A DNA stretch of 64,000 nucleotides from Ailurus styani (Eukaryota > Chordata > Mammalia > Carnivora > Ailuridae), in NCBI GenBank assembly GCA_002007465.1, contig LNAC01000003.1:10081515-10145514 (forward strand), read 5' to 3'. Both the position numbers and the translations under genes were made by a program. Under the pieces are notes generated by a model. It searched no databases, was not told the origin of the DNA, and worked only from the letters and a program-made list of their open reading frames with translations. The stretch's first letter is position 1, and the number at the start of each line of letters is the position of its first letter. This document shows, piece by piece, positions 1 to 11,518 of the stretch.

Positions 1-2019
1 GTTCATTTTTACTAGTTTTAAAATGGCTGTGCTTTTATGTGTTTGGATTTTGCCTAAGCTTCAAGTTCCCTCTGAAAGTTACTTCTGACCTCTGCCTGAA
101 GAAATGTGAAAATCTGCCTTTCCTATCTTGCTTTATAAGCTTCAGTGGAGAGAATGTAAATGGACTAAATACACTGTGTGAGATTTGACCAGAAAAATTT
201 CTCCAATACTGCCTGAGTGGCTGGTTCTGTTTACAATATTTCCAGTCTATATCAGAGTAACCACTTGTATAAGAAATTGCCTAAAGTGCTAGTACTGAAA
301 ACAAATATTTATGGAGGATTAGGCAGTGAGCAGAAGATAAAGATTTTTTATTACAACCGAGGAAAACACTTGCAAAAATATCAAATAGAAAATACAGGAT
401 AGAATATGAGCTTTTGCGTGGGAAATTGTCTAACTCAATTACTTGCTAAGGGATGAAAGTGAGACCCAGAGGGGTATTTAGTGACTTATCTGGGGTGTTA
501 CTTTTAGGGACAAGCAGTATCCAATTCTAGATGAAATGCCTTTTCTGTGGGAGTCAGATTTTAAAGGGGTTTGCCATAAAGTGAAATTGTAACTATATAT
601 ATACAGTTATTTTCAGTTATTCGGATGTTGGCTGAAAGCATCCAATGAGCAAATAAAGTTGGTAATTGGTGATTATATAGATTTTACTAGGCAGAGTTAA
701 AATAAGAAATAACAAAGTAAGAACCGAGTTAAAAAGAAGAAAGAGAGTGAAGAGGAGGAAACGTAGAAGAATAAAGAGGAAAGAGAGAAAAAAAAGGAAG
801 TGAAGGAGGAAGAAGGGACAAGGCAGCAGTATCAGCAGAAATCATAAGACAGGACCCTGAAGTATGAATGAATTCCTCCAGAACGTGACCATCCCCATTC
901 AACACAATTCTCAATGCCTTTTCCCTTCTATCCTCCTTGTATTTAATTGTTTACATATTCACCGTTCTTCTTTGTTTTCCTAGACAAGTGATGTACTTCT
1001 CATATAAGTTTTCAGAATACCCCTCTTAAGAAAGTGGCGTTGCATTTAAAATGCATTTTGAAACTCCATCCTGCTGACTGCCTCTGAATGAGTGAGCCCT
1101 GGGTGTCCTCAGTTTCGATTACCTTTCTGATTCTTAGTTTCCTCATATGTACCTCTGAGGGGAACACTATGATTACCTGAAACATGGGCTTCCTTTGTCA
1201 TGTAAGAAATAATTCTTTCACCTTATAAAAATAGAAATATCCTATTGGAACATTTCCAGTAAGAGCAGATGTTTAGGCAGATTTATTGGTTATCACAAGG
1301 GTCTTATAACTTTTCAATTTTTGATTGAGGGGTTATACAAATACATTACTTAAAACATAAATTGTATATGGTTTCTACAAAGTTATTAAATATCTCATGT
1401 AGCCCCAAACCAATTTATTTTGTCCAGTGCTCTGTATCTAGATTAATCATCTGCAGTGCTGACTAGATGTGTCCAAAGATGGCAGGTATGAGGGAGGAAA
1501 CACATCTCAACTACCTGACAGTTTTCGTTTCATGTTGTCATGGTTTTTGAAATTGATGTTGGCTTTGAGGCATCTTTTTCTAAAATGTGAACATTCAAAC
1601 CAAGTCTCAAGCGTTAGTTTGTATTTTAGTTTAAGTAGATTGCTTTCTTCATTCCACATAAATGCGATCACCTCCATTGAGTAAATGGAAATTGTGACTG
1701 CATGAGGCAAAAGAAAAGCAATGAAGAATTGAGTAAAGAAACAATTTCGAAATTGGATTTCCTGTAGGGAATAGAGGGTCTGGAAGGAAGCCCTATTGTG
1801 TTGAGAGTCTAGAGAAGAAAGAAGTCATGGAGCAACTGGACCAGAAGAAGACTGTGAGCTCTGCTGTTATTTAACATGATTAACAGCACATGGTTATAGA
1901 CCTTCATGGTACATACATCTATATTTTAATGTAATTTATGGATGATATATGAATAGAACAATATATGAGTGAAAACAACATGAATGAATCAAAGGAAATT
2001 CTAGTGTAGCATGGAAGAA
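1..2019. other. Unique AT-rich DNA, no gene seen
   Basis: No exon, RNA gene or clear repeat was recognised. Positions 720-815 form a purine-rich GA tract on the + strand. A very weak antisense MIR resemblance lies near 1115-1210 ('agtttcctcat' core), too decayed to call. Open frames here are all under 75 codons and resemble no family I know. Confidence 0.6.
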
Positions 2020-2195
2020 CAGGGGCTCTCAAAGTTTGCATCAGCATGATGTGGAAGCTTCTTAGAAATGAACATTCTTGGATCCTACCCCCATTCTACT
2101 GAACCAAAAACTCTGAGTGGGGCCCAGTCCTCACTCTACACTTCAGCAGACCCTGAAGATGATTCTGACATGGGTGCAAGCCTCAGAACCACTGG
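2020..2195 (+). mobile_element. MER5A/B-like hAT-Charlie DNA transposon remnant
   Basis: The ends form an imperfect inverted repeat: 'ggggctctcaaagtttg' at the left and 'cctcagaaccactgg' at the right, like the MER5 ends. Between them 'aaactctgagtggggccc' matches the MER5 interior. It is about 175 bp, near full length for this non-autonomous family, and encodes nothing. The family name is from memory of the consensus; an 8-bp target duplication is not clear. Confidence 0.65.
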
Positions 2196-4984
2196 GAAAG
2201 AGTAAATAAAAGTCAAGAGCATCATTCCAGGCAGGGGAGTGACCTGATGGTTCAGGCAAATGGAAGAGGAAGGTTAGGATGGCATCAAATAACCTCAAGA
2301 CTCCCAAGAAAGTGAGTCCCTCCTCATCCAAGCAGAATGCACATGGTTTCTATTCTTAGCAAATGTGCCTTCAGTGCCACTGTGGAGTGACTGTATGGTT
2401 GCCTCAGGTTGTCCAAGCATAACAATATCAGGTCTGCCCTATATGTGTGGCCAACTCTGTTCCAGGAATATGACTCTTACCAAATGTAGCCAGGCCTATG
2501 TGAGCTGGATCTCCCCTTCATTTCACATGTGTATCAAAAAGCCAACCAAATGAGTATATTCCAATGTGGCAGTTATCCAAATTTAAACAGACTATATATA
2601 AATCAGATTTATATTTAAGGACCACCAACTTCCACTCAGTTTAGTGACCAAAGAAAAGAAGTCTTATTATATGCTGTTATGTGTATAGGAAGTACCAAAT
2701 CTCAGATAGAAGTTGCTCAGGAAACCTCTGCTAAAAGAACAACTTTCAAGTTTCCCTGAATTAATTAATTAATAAATAGCTAATATTGATTCTCTCTGTG
2801 TAGTATACTTTTATTCCCTGTCATCTTTTCAAAGCAAAATAAATGTTTGCCTCATGGAAAAATTAAATATTTCCATTTCAGAAAAGCTGACAAAAATATG
2901 ATTGATATCACCAATTATTAGAATCTTACAACAGCCCTCTGAGGACTTGTTCTTCCATGAATGTGAGAGTTTATCACAGCCATCCAGAGCAGCCGTCATA
3001 AGTATGTGAGTTAGGTACATTATTTTATGCAAATAACCATTAGTGCCTTTTTCTAAGCCCTCATTTCTTCAACAAGGCAGAGTTTCAATTTACTATTAGA
3101 AAGAAAAATTTGTCCCCTACAATTATACTGTATATCATAATTGCCTATTTTTAATATAATTTTCTTTTACTGATCACAGCCATAGATTTTCCAAAAGGTT
3201 ATGTAACAGACTAATTCGATGCCAAGTATCTTATCTCTAGAGAGTTCAGTTAAGAAATGTCACTTTGATTGTCTCCATAGCAAGCCATGTCATATATGAA
3301 CAAATCTATCTTACCATCTAATTTGACCCAATTTTCCATATTGCTTAATAAGCACATTACAGTGAATCACTGATCTATTATCCAAGGAATTATGAAGCTT
3401 ACGGATTATCTTCCATTGCACCTGCTTTAATCAGTGTATTGCCTTGGGTATTATGGTCATTTTATCCTTTAATAAAAGAATTGTTAATATCTTCATGTGC
3501 AATTTCAAGCAATTTGCAAAATTAGGTTAGCTGGATTTTGTGTAGAATTTATCACAAAGTCAGTTATTTAACATGATGTTTTCAGGAACAATTCTTATGT
3601 TTCCAACTTCCTCAAATTAATATTTTTATTAAAAAAATTATCACTATTCAAAATGATAAATTTCATTTAAGGAAATAGAAAGTTGTGTTCTTGTTCTAAA
3701 GTTACTCTCGTGTGCCCTGACACTATTAGCTAATTTTTTTAATTAAAAAAATTAATACTAGTAAGAATTATAGTGGTTATGGCCCTGTATAGTTAAAGAT
3801 ATGTTAAAACTATTTTAGAGACAATTTGCCGAGAGACATGATTGCATAATTTTAATGAGCAGTATAGAATAATTTCTTTGTTTTTGAATATACTGCTTCT
3901 TACCAGTGACATGTTAACTCTCATTATTAATTAAGGATTTATTGTATCTTCTTTGTATAAGTCATGTATGTTACCAACATAATGACACTGGATATGGAAC
4001 TACCGTATGTAGAATCCATATCGCCTCTACCAGAAAGTCAGAACTACCCATTGAGTTAACTGTTGTGTGAGCAACCATGTTACATGGTAGCAATGTTCAG
4101 CCCTTACCCTCAATGAGTTCATAGTCAACTAGGGAGTTTATACTGCAGCATGGAAAGCTTGACTGAGAAGCAGCAATTAACAGTTAAAAGCCAAACACTC
4201 CTTTCTTACCAGGAGCAATCAAAATTAGTGAATTTTAGTTTTCTGATAGGTATAGGTTAAATTTCCTGGAACTTTAAACATAATTACCTCTAAAAATACC
4301 TGCGGTACTGAGGATATGAATACATTCCATTAGATTATCCAATTTAGATTTATGCTGACTTAAAACCAATACTTCTGTGATTTTAGCTTGTCATTTCAAG
4401 TGTTAGGTAAGTGAGTTCTTTATTTGGTATATCCCTTACAGACTAGCAAGAAAACACTTTTATCTAATTTAGTGACAACCAAATGAAAGTGGAAAAGGAT
4501 AAAAGAAAAATATTTCACTCTTAAGGAGAACTTTACTAGTACTGATTATAAGACTCTGTGTCCTATTAACTAGGGACATTTTCCCCCATTCATGTCTCTT
4601 GAGAAGGCCCCATTTGATCAGCTCTCCATTCTCTTTGCTCTTTACACCCTATTTCCTAAATCATTTACTTAAGCTAACTTAAGGAAATGATATACCAGTA
4701 GCCCCCTCCACAAAACATACAGACATTCACCACATGTGTTGCTTTAACTATTTTCAGGGATCTTTTGAATCTTCTTTGAAAAATAGGTTTATCCAAAGTT
4801 ATACATCTCAACCTCTTTAAAAAATGTTTTTCAAAGTTAAGGGTTGACATCTGAACTAAAGTTAAGACTGTCTAGAATTCAAATTCCATACAAAATTCCA
4901 CTTTTGTACCAGTTCACCATACTCCATTCCATATCCTTTCACCAGCCAAAACATGAGAAAGTGGAAAGTGTGTAAGATGTCACT
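2196..4984. other. Unique AT-rich DNA, no gene seen
   Basis: No coding or RNA gene recognised. At 4085-4145 'ctcaatgagttcatagtcaac' type wording resembles a short antisense L2 3' remnant. The rest is low-GC unique sequence with short A/T runs. Confidence 0.55.
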
Positions 4985-5095
4985 CATAAGATTTAGTTTG
5001 AGCCTTAACTCTGTCACTCTCCAGCTACACAATTTGGGACAAGTCATTGTTTCACTCCATCTCCCATCTGTTAATTATAAAGCCAGCTTGAAAAT
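4985..5095 (-). mobile_element. MIR SINE remnant, antisense
   Basis: The order 'ctctgtcactctccagctac', then 'tttgggacaagtcat', then 'ctcccatctgttaa' follows the reverse complement of the MIR core (a 'tgccacttactagctgtgtgacc...' type string). It is highly diverged, as expected for an old tRNA-derived mammalian SINE. Confidence 0.5.
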
Positions 5096-5871
5096 AAGCC
5101 CTGCTGTGTTATCACTAGGGGCTGCTGGAAGCATCACGTGCCATAATACATGTGTACCTGTCTTGCAGTTGTAGTTTTTGCTGGAAAAGACTTCACAACT
5201 ACCAGTTACAAAATAAAGAGATGATGTCGGAACTATTCCTAATAGTCCCAACTTTCTGGAGTAATTAATACCCAATTCTAGATCCTTTGCAGGTAGCCCT
5301 TAAATGCTTCTGTAAGATTAATTTGGGTTGATGTTATGTCTCTTTCTAGGCTAATGATCTGTACTTGTGCATAGAAATTTTCATCCTTTATATATAAAAC
5401 CAAGGTACATTGAATTGTGACACTTCTGAATTGCATTGGTGGCTTAGAAAGAACACATATCCTTTATGTTAGGGGGAGTTAGGCCTTTGAGGTTTTTTGC
5501 ACAGATTTTCTAACAAATATTTTTCCCAAAAATGTTTACTCAGAATATCTCTGGTTATGTGATAATGAAAACTCATATATCTTTGAAATGTCTTATGATG
5601 ACATTTGGGAAGGATCAGTGAGAGTATTCTCAAATATTAGAAAAATCAAAATAAACGTGTGAGGGCAAATTCTAAAGATGTTTTATTTCCCTGTTATTTA
5701 GTGGTTTTCTGAATTTCACAGTGATAGTTACTATTTATTATTCTTAGAAAAAAGGTGTGCTATTCTTATCCTTTCATGCTAGTTTATTTTACTTTTTGCA
5801 ACAATATATTTGCCTTATGTGCAGTGAATATGGGGTCTATTTGGTATATACCAAATCCATGCCTCAAAGCT
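5096..5871. other. Unique AT-rich DNA, no gene seen
   Basis: No recognised repeat, RNA gene or exon. It ends at the target duplication of the next CAN-SINE. Confidence 0.55.
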
Positions 5872-6087
5872 TTTTATGTTCAATTTTTTTTAAGATTTTA
5901 TTTATTTATTTGACAGAGATAGAGAGCACAAGTAGGCAGAATGGCTGGCAGAGGGAGAGGGAGAAGCAGGCTCTCTGCCAAGCAGGGAGCCCAATGCAGG
6001 ACTCAATCCCAGAACCCTGGGATCATGACCCAAGCCGAAGGCAGACGCTTAACCAACTGAGCCACCCAGGCTCCCTTTTATGTTCAA
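5872..6087 (-). mobile_element. CAN-SINE (tRNA-derived), antisense, with target-site duplication
   Basis: Read on the minus strand it has the tRNA-derived head ('ctgggtggctcagttggtt') and ends in the (AAAT)n tail seen here as 'ttttatttatttattt'. The body is 5884-6075. It is bounded by a 12-bp direct repeat 'ttttatgttcaa' at 5872-5883 and 6076-6087, which shows retrotransposition. The head has the 'agttggttaag' spelling of an older subfamily. Open frames crossing it are chance readings. Confidence 0.9.
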
Positions 6088-7590
6088 ATTTTAATGATTG
6101 CACAATACTAATTAAGCTAATTCATTTCACTTCAGAATAAGGGGGAACTTATGAAAAAACATTACTAAATTTAATACATTAGGATTTGTCCAGATTTTAA
6201 TAATTATTTCAAAGACATATGTACAAGTAAAATTTTTGGCACATAATTGTGCTTTATATAAAACCCAGACACAGGGAAGACTGAATTTTATGCCAAGAAA
6301 TTTTGAAGAATTTCAAACAGCAAAGCGAAATGATGATATCCATAATTTTAAGATATTCCACGTACACACTGAAAACTCAGGAGGAAGAGAAACCAGAAGC
6401 AGAAGGAAATTAGAAAGATAGCAAGTGATTCCTAACGAGGACAGAATAGATAACAGGTGAAGTATGTTTATATGAGGTTCAGTTCACAAAATGATGAGAT
6501 ATGAGAGTAAGGAAAGTGGAGTCAAATGCTAGCTTTTCCAATGTATAATTGTATCTTATACAATATAATAATTATATATATTAGTCTGTGGCTTCTAAGG
6601 AAATATACAGCTGGAGAAATAGATTTGTAAGGTATACAAATATGTTGGAAGTAGAAACTTGGAACTGGACGAGCCTACAAAATAAAAGTGTATAGAATAA
6701 GAAAGGGGGATATACGAAAGAGAAAATTCTAATCAGAGGAAAGGAGCCCACAAAAAAGATGGAGAACTTCATCCAGAGAGGAGAAGGCAATCGGAGAGGA
6801 GGGAGTAGACTAAATGTCAACTGTTGCTACTGGGCCAAAGAAAATAAAGACAGAGATTTCCATGGAATAAAAAGATGGGGGAATTTTTTGTAACCCCGGC
6901 AAAGATATATTCCTGGGTTGATGTGGGTAGAAAAAACACAAGACAGTGGATTGAGGAATGAGTGAGAAATGGGAATATAGAAAAAAATAGGAGAGTATTC
7001 GGAGGGGTAAGAGGAGGAAAGATTTTAAAGGAAACAAAAAGAGATTTGGAGTTGAGAGAATTTGGGTTGATCCATTGTTGATATTTGTATTTGACTCTAT
7101 TTTTTGTTGGAACCAGGAAAGGGAGAGGATTGGGATTAGGGCTGAGATGATTGATAGAGCAAATTGTTAGGGAGACAGAAAGAGATGAGTTAAAAGCAGA
7201 TCCTAGTCTCAGGAGAATAAATATCACTCCCATAAAAATAGGAAGCAAGGTAAGAAGAAAGCAAGGAGGGAAAAAGTGAGGGAGGGAGCACAGAAAGGGA
7301 GGGAGGACAGAAGTTGGTTAGATAAGATTCTATGTTGGCTTTAAAAACTTGAGGCACTTTTTTGTGTGTGTGACGACAAAAGGGAAGAATGTTTCCTGAA
7401 AATGAAAGTCTTAAAGGAAGAGTCTGTAATTTCATAAAATACGAAGCACAATTATAGGGAGATTCCCAGGAAAAAGTCTGGAATGTGGAATAAATGATTA
7501 TTGGCTGAAAGGAAATGAGGAAGAAGAGGAAGAGGGGAAGGAAATTGCAGATATATTTTTCTTCCTTTCTAGTTCTGTGAGTAGTAACAT
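6088..7590. other. Unique DNA with strong purine bias on the + strand
   Basis: No gene recognised. From about 6480 to 7560 the + strand is unusually rich in A and G ('aggaggaaag', 'gggagggagg' and similar). This lengthens chance open frames on the minus strand at 6581-7435; their translations are low-complexity F/L/S/P-rich and match no family I know. It may be a decayed repeat that I cannot name. Confidence 0.5.
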
Positions 7591-7594
7591 TCCA

Positions 7595-8450
7595 AACTTT
7601 TGTTTATACATTCAGCAAATGTTTACTGCGTGTCACCTATACCAGGCACATTAAAGGACACAAAATACAAGGAAGCAAACAGAAACCTTGTTCTGAAGAA
7701 GCCTCCTTGTAAGCTGGAGGTGCTGGAAATAAAAGAACGAGATTATGACAAGTGCTAGACAGACATTAGAGTTTGGCAAGTACAGGAAGGGCTTACCAGA
7801 TGATGACTTCTTATCAGTTCAGTGGGGCTTACTGAGATCTAAATGACAAGAAGGAATTGTCAAGCAGGGCTAAGGGGAGTCCAGGAAGTAACTTAAGGCA
7901 AGAATGAGTTTGGCATGTTATAGGGAGAGAAAGAAGGTCAATGAAGAGCAGAACAGAAAGAGATGAGGTCAGAATGAGATGGACCAAAACTCAATCCCAT
8001 TAGGCTTTGTAAGCCAGGAAAAGGAGTGCAGCTTTTATTCCAAGTGATGGAATGCCATCAAAGCTTTAAGCAGACGAGTGAAATGATCTGATTGACTCTT
8101 TAAAAGATCATTGGAGTTGCTGTGGAAAGACTAGAATTTAGGTGGTCAAGTGAGAAAGAATAGATAAATGGGTAGAATGAGGTGATGATGGCTTAGGCTA
8201 GGGTTGTAGAGATGGAAAGAAATGGACATATTTATCTTATGTTTAACAGATCCAGTGGACTTGCTGATGGATTGACAGTGAGAAATCAAGGATAATATTT
8301 TGGTTTTTGGCTTCATGAAGGGGACTTTTACTTAGGAAATCTGGGGTAGGAAGAGAATCTCAGATTTTGTTCAAGCGTAAATAGTTTGAAATATCTATTA
8401 CCTATTCATGGGGAGACACTGGGTCAGAATTGAACAGAAGAGTCTGGAAG
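7595..8450 (-). mobile_element. LINE-2 (L2) 3' portion, antisense
   Basis: Read on the + strand it starts with the reverse complement of the L2 3' end ('cattcagcaaatgtttactg' ... 'ccaggcacattaaagg') and continues through L2 ORF2 antisense blocks such as 'attaggctttgtaagcc' and 'tgaaatgatctgattgactc'. At about 850 bp it is one of the longest L2 remnants here. The element is dead and heavily diverged. Confidence 0.7.
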
Positions 8451-8454
8451 ATTC

Positions 8455-8553
8455 ATCTCTGTTGCTCTCTCCTTACTCTGCTTTTTATTTCTCAGTAGCA
8501 CTTATTCCCACCTGACATACTATTTTCCTTTTATTTATTAACTTTCTTACACA

Positions 8554-8592
<39 letters not shown>

Positions 8593-8695
8593 TAATGGGA
8601 ACTTCATAAAGACAAGGAATTAATTTTAACTGCTATGTCCTCAGCAACTGATATAGTACTTACTAGATTCTTATTAAGCATTTATTGAATTAAAA
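8455..8695 (+). mobile_element. L2 3' end, sense, with embedded (AC)n
   Basis: 'ctcagtagcacttattccc' followed by 'gacatactattttcc' and then 'aacttcataaagacaagg' and 'gcatttattgaatt' follow the L2 3' terminus in order. A microsatellite has grown inside it. It lies tail to tail with the antisense L2 just upstream. Confidence 0.6.
8555..8590. repeat. (AC)18 microsatellite
   Basis: Uninterrupted AC dinucleotide repeat of about 36 bp inside an L2 remnant; likely length-polymorphic. Confidence 0.95.
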
Positions 8696-8904
8696 AAAAA
8701 GACATTGGGATGTCCCACCTTTCTCTTGGGCTGTTTATACATTCTGAGATCATTTTATAATGCCAAAGTGAAGAAATGAGATAGATGTCCATGTAATTCA
8801 TGATGATGTTCTGTCATTCCTTTTTTCTGTCCTTTCAGGACTGAAATTCTCAAGGTTACCTCTGTACAATAATAAGAGACACAACAATTTTTCTGCTACT
8901 TCAA

Positions 8905-9157
8905 AACATTTCAAGACATGTGAGGGCACCTGGGTGGCTCAGTGGGTTAAAGCCTCTGCTTTCGGCTCAGGTCATGATCTCAGGGTCCTGGGATCGAGGC
9001 CCGCATCGGGCTCCCTGTTCAGTGGGGAGCCTGCTTCCCCCTCTCTCTCTGCCTGCCTCTCTGCCTCCTTGTGATCTCTCTCCCTCTGTGAAATAAATAA
9101 ATAAAATCTTAAAAAAAAAAAAGCTTTAAAAAAAAAAAAACATTTCAAGACATGTGA
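8905..9157 (+). mobile_element. CAN-SINE, sense, full length with 19-21 bp TSD
   Basis: The body starts at 8924 with 'gggcacctgggtggctcag', keeps the 'gtgggttaaagcctctgc' head, and ends in (AAAT)n, 'aaaatctt' and a long A tail to 9138. The direct repeat 'aacatttcaagacatgtga' occurs perfectly at 8905-8923 and 9139-9157. The exact duplication indicates a young insertion. The A tail is interrupted by an 'agcttt' island near 9121. Confidence 0.97.
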
Positions 9158-9577
9158 ATCTCTGCATATCTTTCTTGGCACCATTAGCCAGTAGACCTCA
9201 TGTACCCATTCAAACTCTGGAGTACTACATTCTGCCTACCACTATCCTAGGAAAGAGGAGAAGGGCCATTGCATTGTCTCCCTTCCCTTCCACCTACCTT
9301 CTTTCTCTTAGGCCCGTGGGTATTTTTTCAGGTGCTATAATGAATGAGCCAGGAAATAAGATATAGCTGTATCTTTTTGCTTTCTGTTTCATCACATCCT
9401 TTCTAATGACAGTTGATCTTAGTGTAATGATCTATGTGTTTGAAAGGGCAGAAGAAAAATGAGAAAATAGCAAGGGAATCAAACAAACAAAAAAATATAA
9501 TTACTATCTTTAAAAATAATATTCTGACATAGATAGTTTTTTTTTCCTATTTCAAGAAGAAATGAATTTTACTATAC

Positions 9578-9816
9578 TTTAGTAAGATTTTTTATTTATT
9601 TATTTTTATTTTTTTTTTAAAGATTTTATTTATTCATTTGACACACAGAGAGAGATTACAAATAGGCAGAGAGAGAGGAGAGAGGAGGAAGCAGGCTCCC
9701 TGCTGAGCAGAGAGCCCGATGCGGGCCTCGATCCCAGGACCCTGGGATCATGACCTGAGCCGAAGGCAGCGGCTTTAACCCACTGAGCCACCCAGGCGCC
9801 CTTTAGTAAGATTTTT
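9578..9816 (-). mobile_element. CAN-SINE, antisense, with 15-bp TSD
   Basis: Minus-strand CAN-SINE of the 'ttaaagcc' type. The body is 9593-9801 and includes the tail, seen here as 'tttatttatttttatttttt'. The repeat 'tttagtaagattttt' at 9578-9592 and 9802-9816 is exact, indicating recent integration. Confidence 0.95.
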
Positions 9817-9937
9817 GAAAGGAAACTTTTATTAAAGCTTTCGAAATAAACCCAGTGGTCCAGGAAATAATTCACATGAAGCACCAGCAGTGGGTGTACT
9901 CTCTGATTTATCCCATCAGGGCAGAAGTTCAGGCGTA

Positions 9938-10410
9938 CTGTACTTGGGTCCTCTACTTAGGGTCTCAGAAGGCTACAGTCCAGTTCCCAGCTACTGTCTC
10001 ACTGTAGTCTCAACTGGTGAACGATCTTCTAAGCTCCCTAAGGTTATTAGCAGAATTCATCTCTTTGCAGTTATAGGACTCAAGTCCCCATTTTTCATGC
10101 TGACTGGCTGCTCCTAGAAGCTGCCCATATTTCCTCCGGACCAGCTCTATAGACCTTCTCACAACATGGTGGTTGGCTTCTTCAAAACCTGCAAGAGAGA
10201 GTCCCGCTACCTTCACTTTGCTAAGACAGAGTCTTATATAATGAAAGTATGGTATTCACAGAAGTGATATCCCATCAGCTTTGCTACATTCTGTTATTAG
10301 AACTAAGCTCACAGGCCAAACTTACATTTAAGGAAAGAGGAGTATGTGGGATATAAGGACTAGGAGTCAGGGATCACTGGGGGTCAATTTAGGGTCCGGT
10401 AGCCACAATA
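9938..10410 (-). mobile_element. MaLR (MLT1-group) LTR fragment, antisense
   Basis: In antisense it follows an MLT1-type solo LTR: 'ctcacaacatggtggttggc', 'gcaagagagagtcccgc', 'gaagtgatatcccatcagc' and 'ggatcactgggggtcaattt', ending near 'ggtagccaca'. It is an ancient retrovirus-like LTR with no internal genes. The MLT1 subgroup is not resolved, and the minus-strand reading frame across it is chance. Confidence 0.6.
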
Positions 10411-10424
10411 ATGAAAAAGGTCTG

Positions 10425-10662
10425 CATTACTTTTCTATTGGTGCATAACAAATGACCCCAATTTAGCAAATTAAAACCCACATTATCTTACATTTTCTGT
10501 GGGTCAGGAATTTTTTATGGCGTTACCAGGTTCTTTGCTCAGGGGTTCATATGACAGAAATCAAGGTATCCTGGGGGCTAAATCTCATCTGAGGCTCATG
10601 ATCCACTTTCAGGTTCACTCAGGGCCTTGGCAAGATTTAATTTCCTGAGGTTGTAGAAATGA
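10425..10662 (-). mobile_element. Second MaLR (MLT1-group) LTR fragment, antisense
   Basis: 'ttttctattggtgcataac' followed by 'cattttctgtgggtcagg' is the complement of the 3' end of the same LTR group as the piece immediately upstream. It covers the half that piece lacks, ending near 'gcaagatttaatttcctgag'. The pair may be two insertions or one rearranged LTR. Confidence 0.55.
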
Positions 10663-11263
10663 GCTCAAAGTTTTATTTGAGTTATTGTTACTTTTAGCAA
10701 AACTAGTTTTGTGTTATAATTTTCCATTTCTAATATGTAAATCTGGATGAATTAAATAAATTACAAAAAGTGCCAAAAGCATAAGAAGTTAATATTTTTA
10801 AATATAGAAGGTAATCTTCTAAATAAACTTTTATAAACATAATACTGTAATGAAACATTTTTGCAGTTATTCAATTATGATAAAATTATGCTTCGAAACA
10901 GTGAGCCAATGACTCTAGAAACAGTAATTTCAATAAATGTGCTTTCTTAAAGGATCTCCAAAGGCACACATTAGGACATACCTCGAATTGAAATGAGCAT
11001 TTCAAAATCAAGTAATTGTATATTACGTGCCCTGCTCATCTGTGATCATCCTAGGCTGCTGATTAAAGATTACCTTTTTTCACTTGACAAATGCCCTTCT
11101 GAAATACAAGCTTTTACTTGAATGAATCCACCTTTTCTAGCATCAGAGGTTTTCTTTCAGGTGTTACATTCTCTTCTACCTTCTGCTTCCTCTTTTTTAT
11201 GAAGAAACACATTATTTATCTCTTTTTACGAAGGCTGAAGAATGGATCTCCATCACTAGGGTT

Positions 11264-11518
11264 AAAGAAAATCAGGATTGGGGTGCCAGGGTGGTTCTGC
11301 CATTTAAGTGTTCAACTCTTATTTCCGTTCAGGTCATGATCTCAGGGTTGGTCATGAGGTTGTGAGATTGATTGAGCCAGGCGTAGGGCTTCATGCTCAG
11401 AGTAGAGTCTGCTTGTCCCTGTCCCTCTGCTCCTCCCCCTGCTCTCTTTCTCTCTTTCTCTGTCTCTCTCAGATAAATAAATAAAATCTTAAAAAAAAAA
11501 AAAAGAAAATCAGGATTG
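11264..11518 (+). mobile_element. CAN-SINE, sense, older diverged copy with TSD
   Basis: The body 11281-11501 begins 'ggggtgccagggtggttctg', with a strongly diverged head, and ends in 'aaataaataaaatctt' plus a poly(A) run. The 17-bp direct repeat 'aaagaaaatcaggattg' at 11264-11280 and 11502-11518 is exact. The intact duplication together with a divergent body suggests a minor subfamily rather than great age. Confidence 0.88.

Noticed and set aside
6817..7248. 143-codon minus-strand frame as a gene
   Set aside because: It arises from strand purine bias; overlapping frames are open in other phases and the translation is low complexity.
8924..9138. tRNA gene in each CAN-SINE head
   Set aside because: The heads keep pol III box-like wording from the ancestral tRNA but are SINE modules with tails and target repeats, not tRNA genes.
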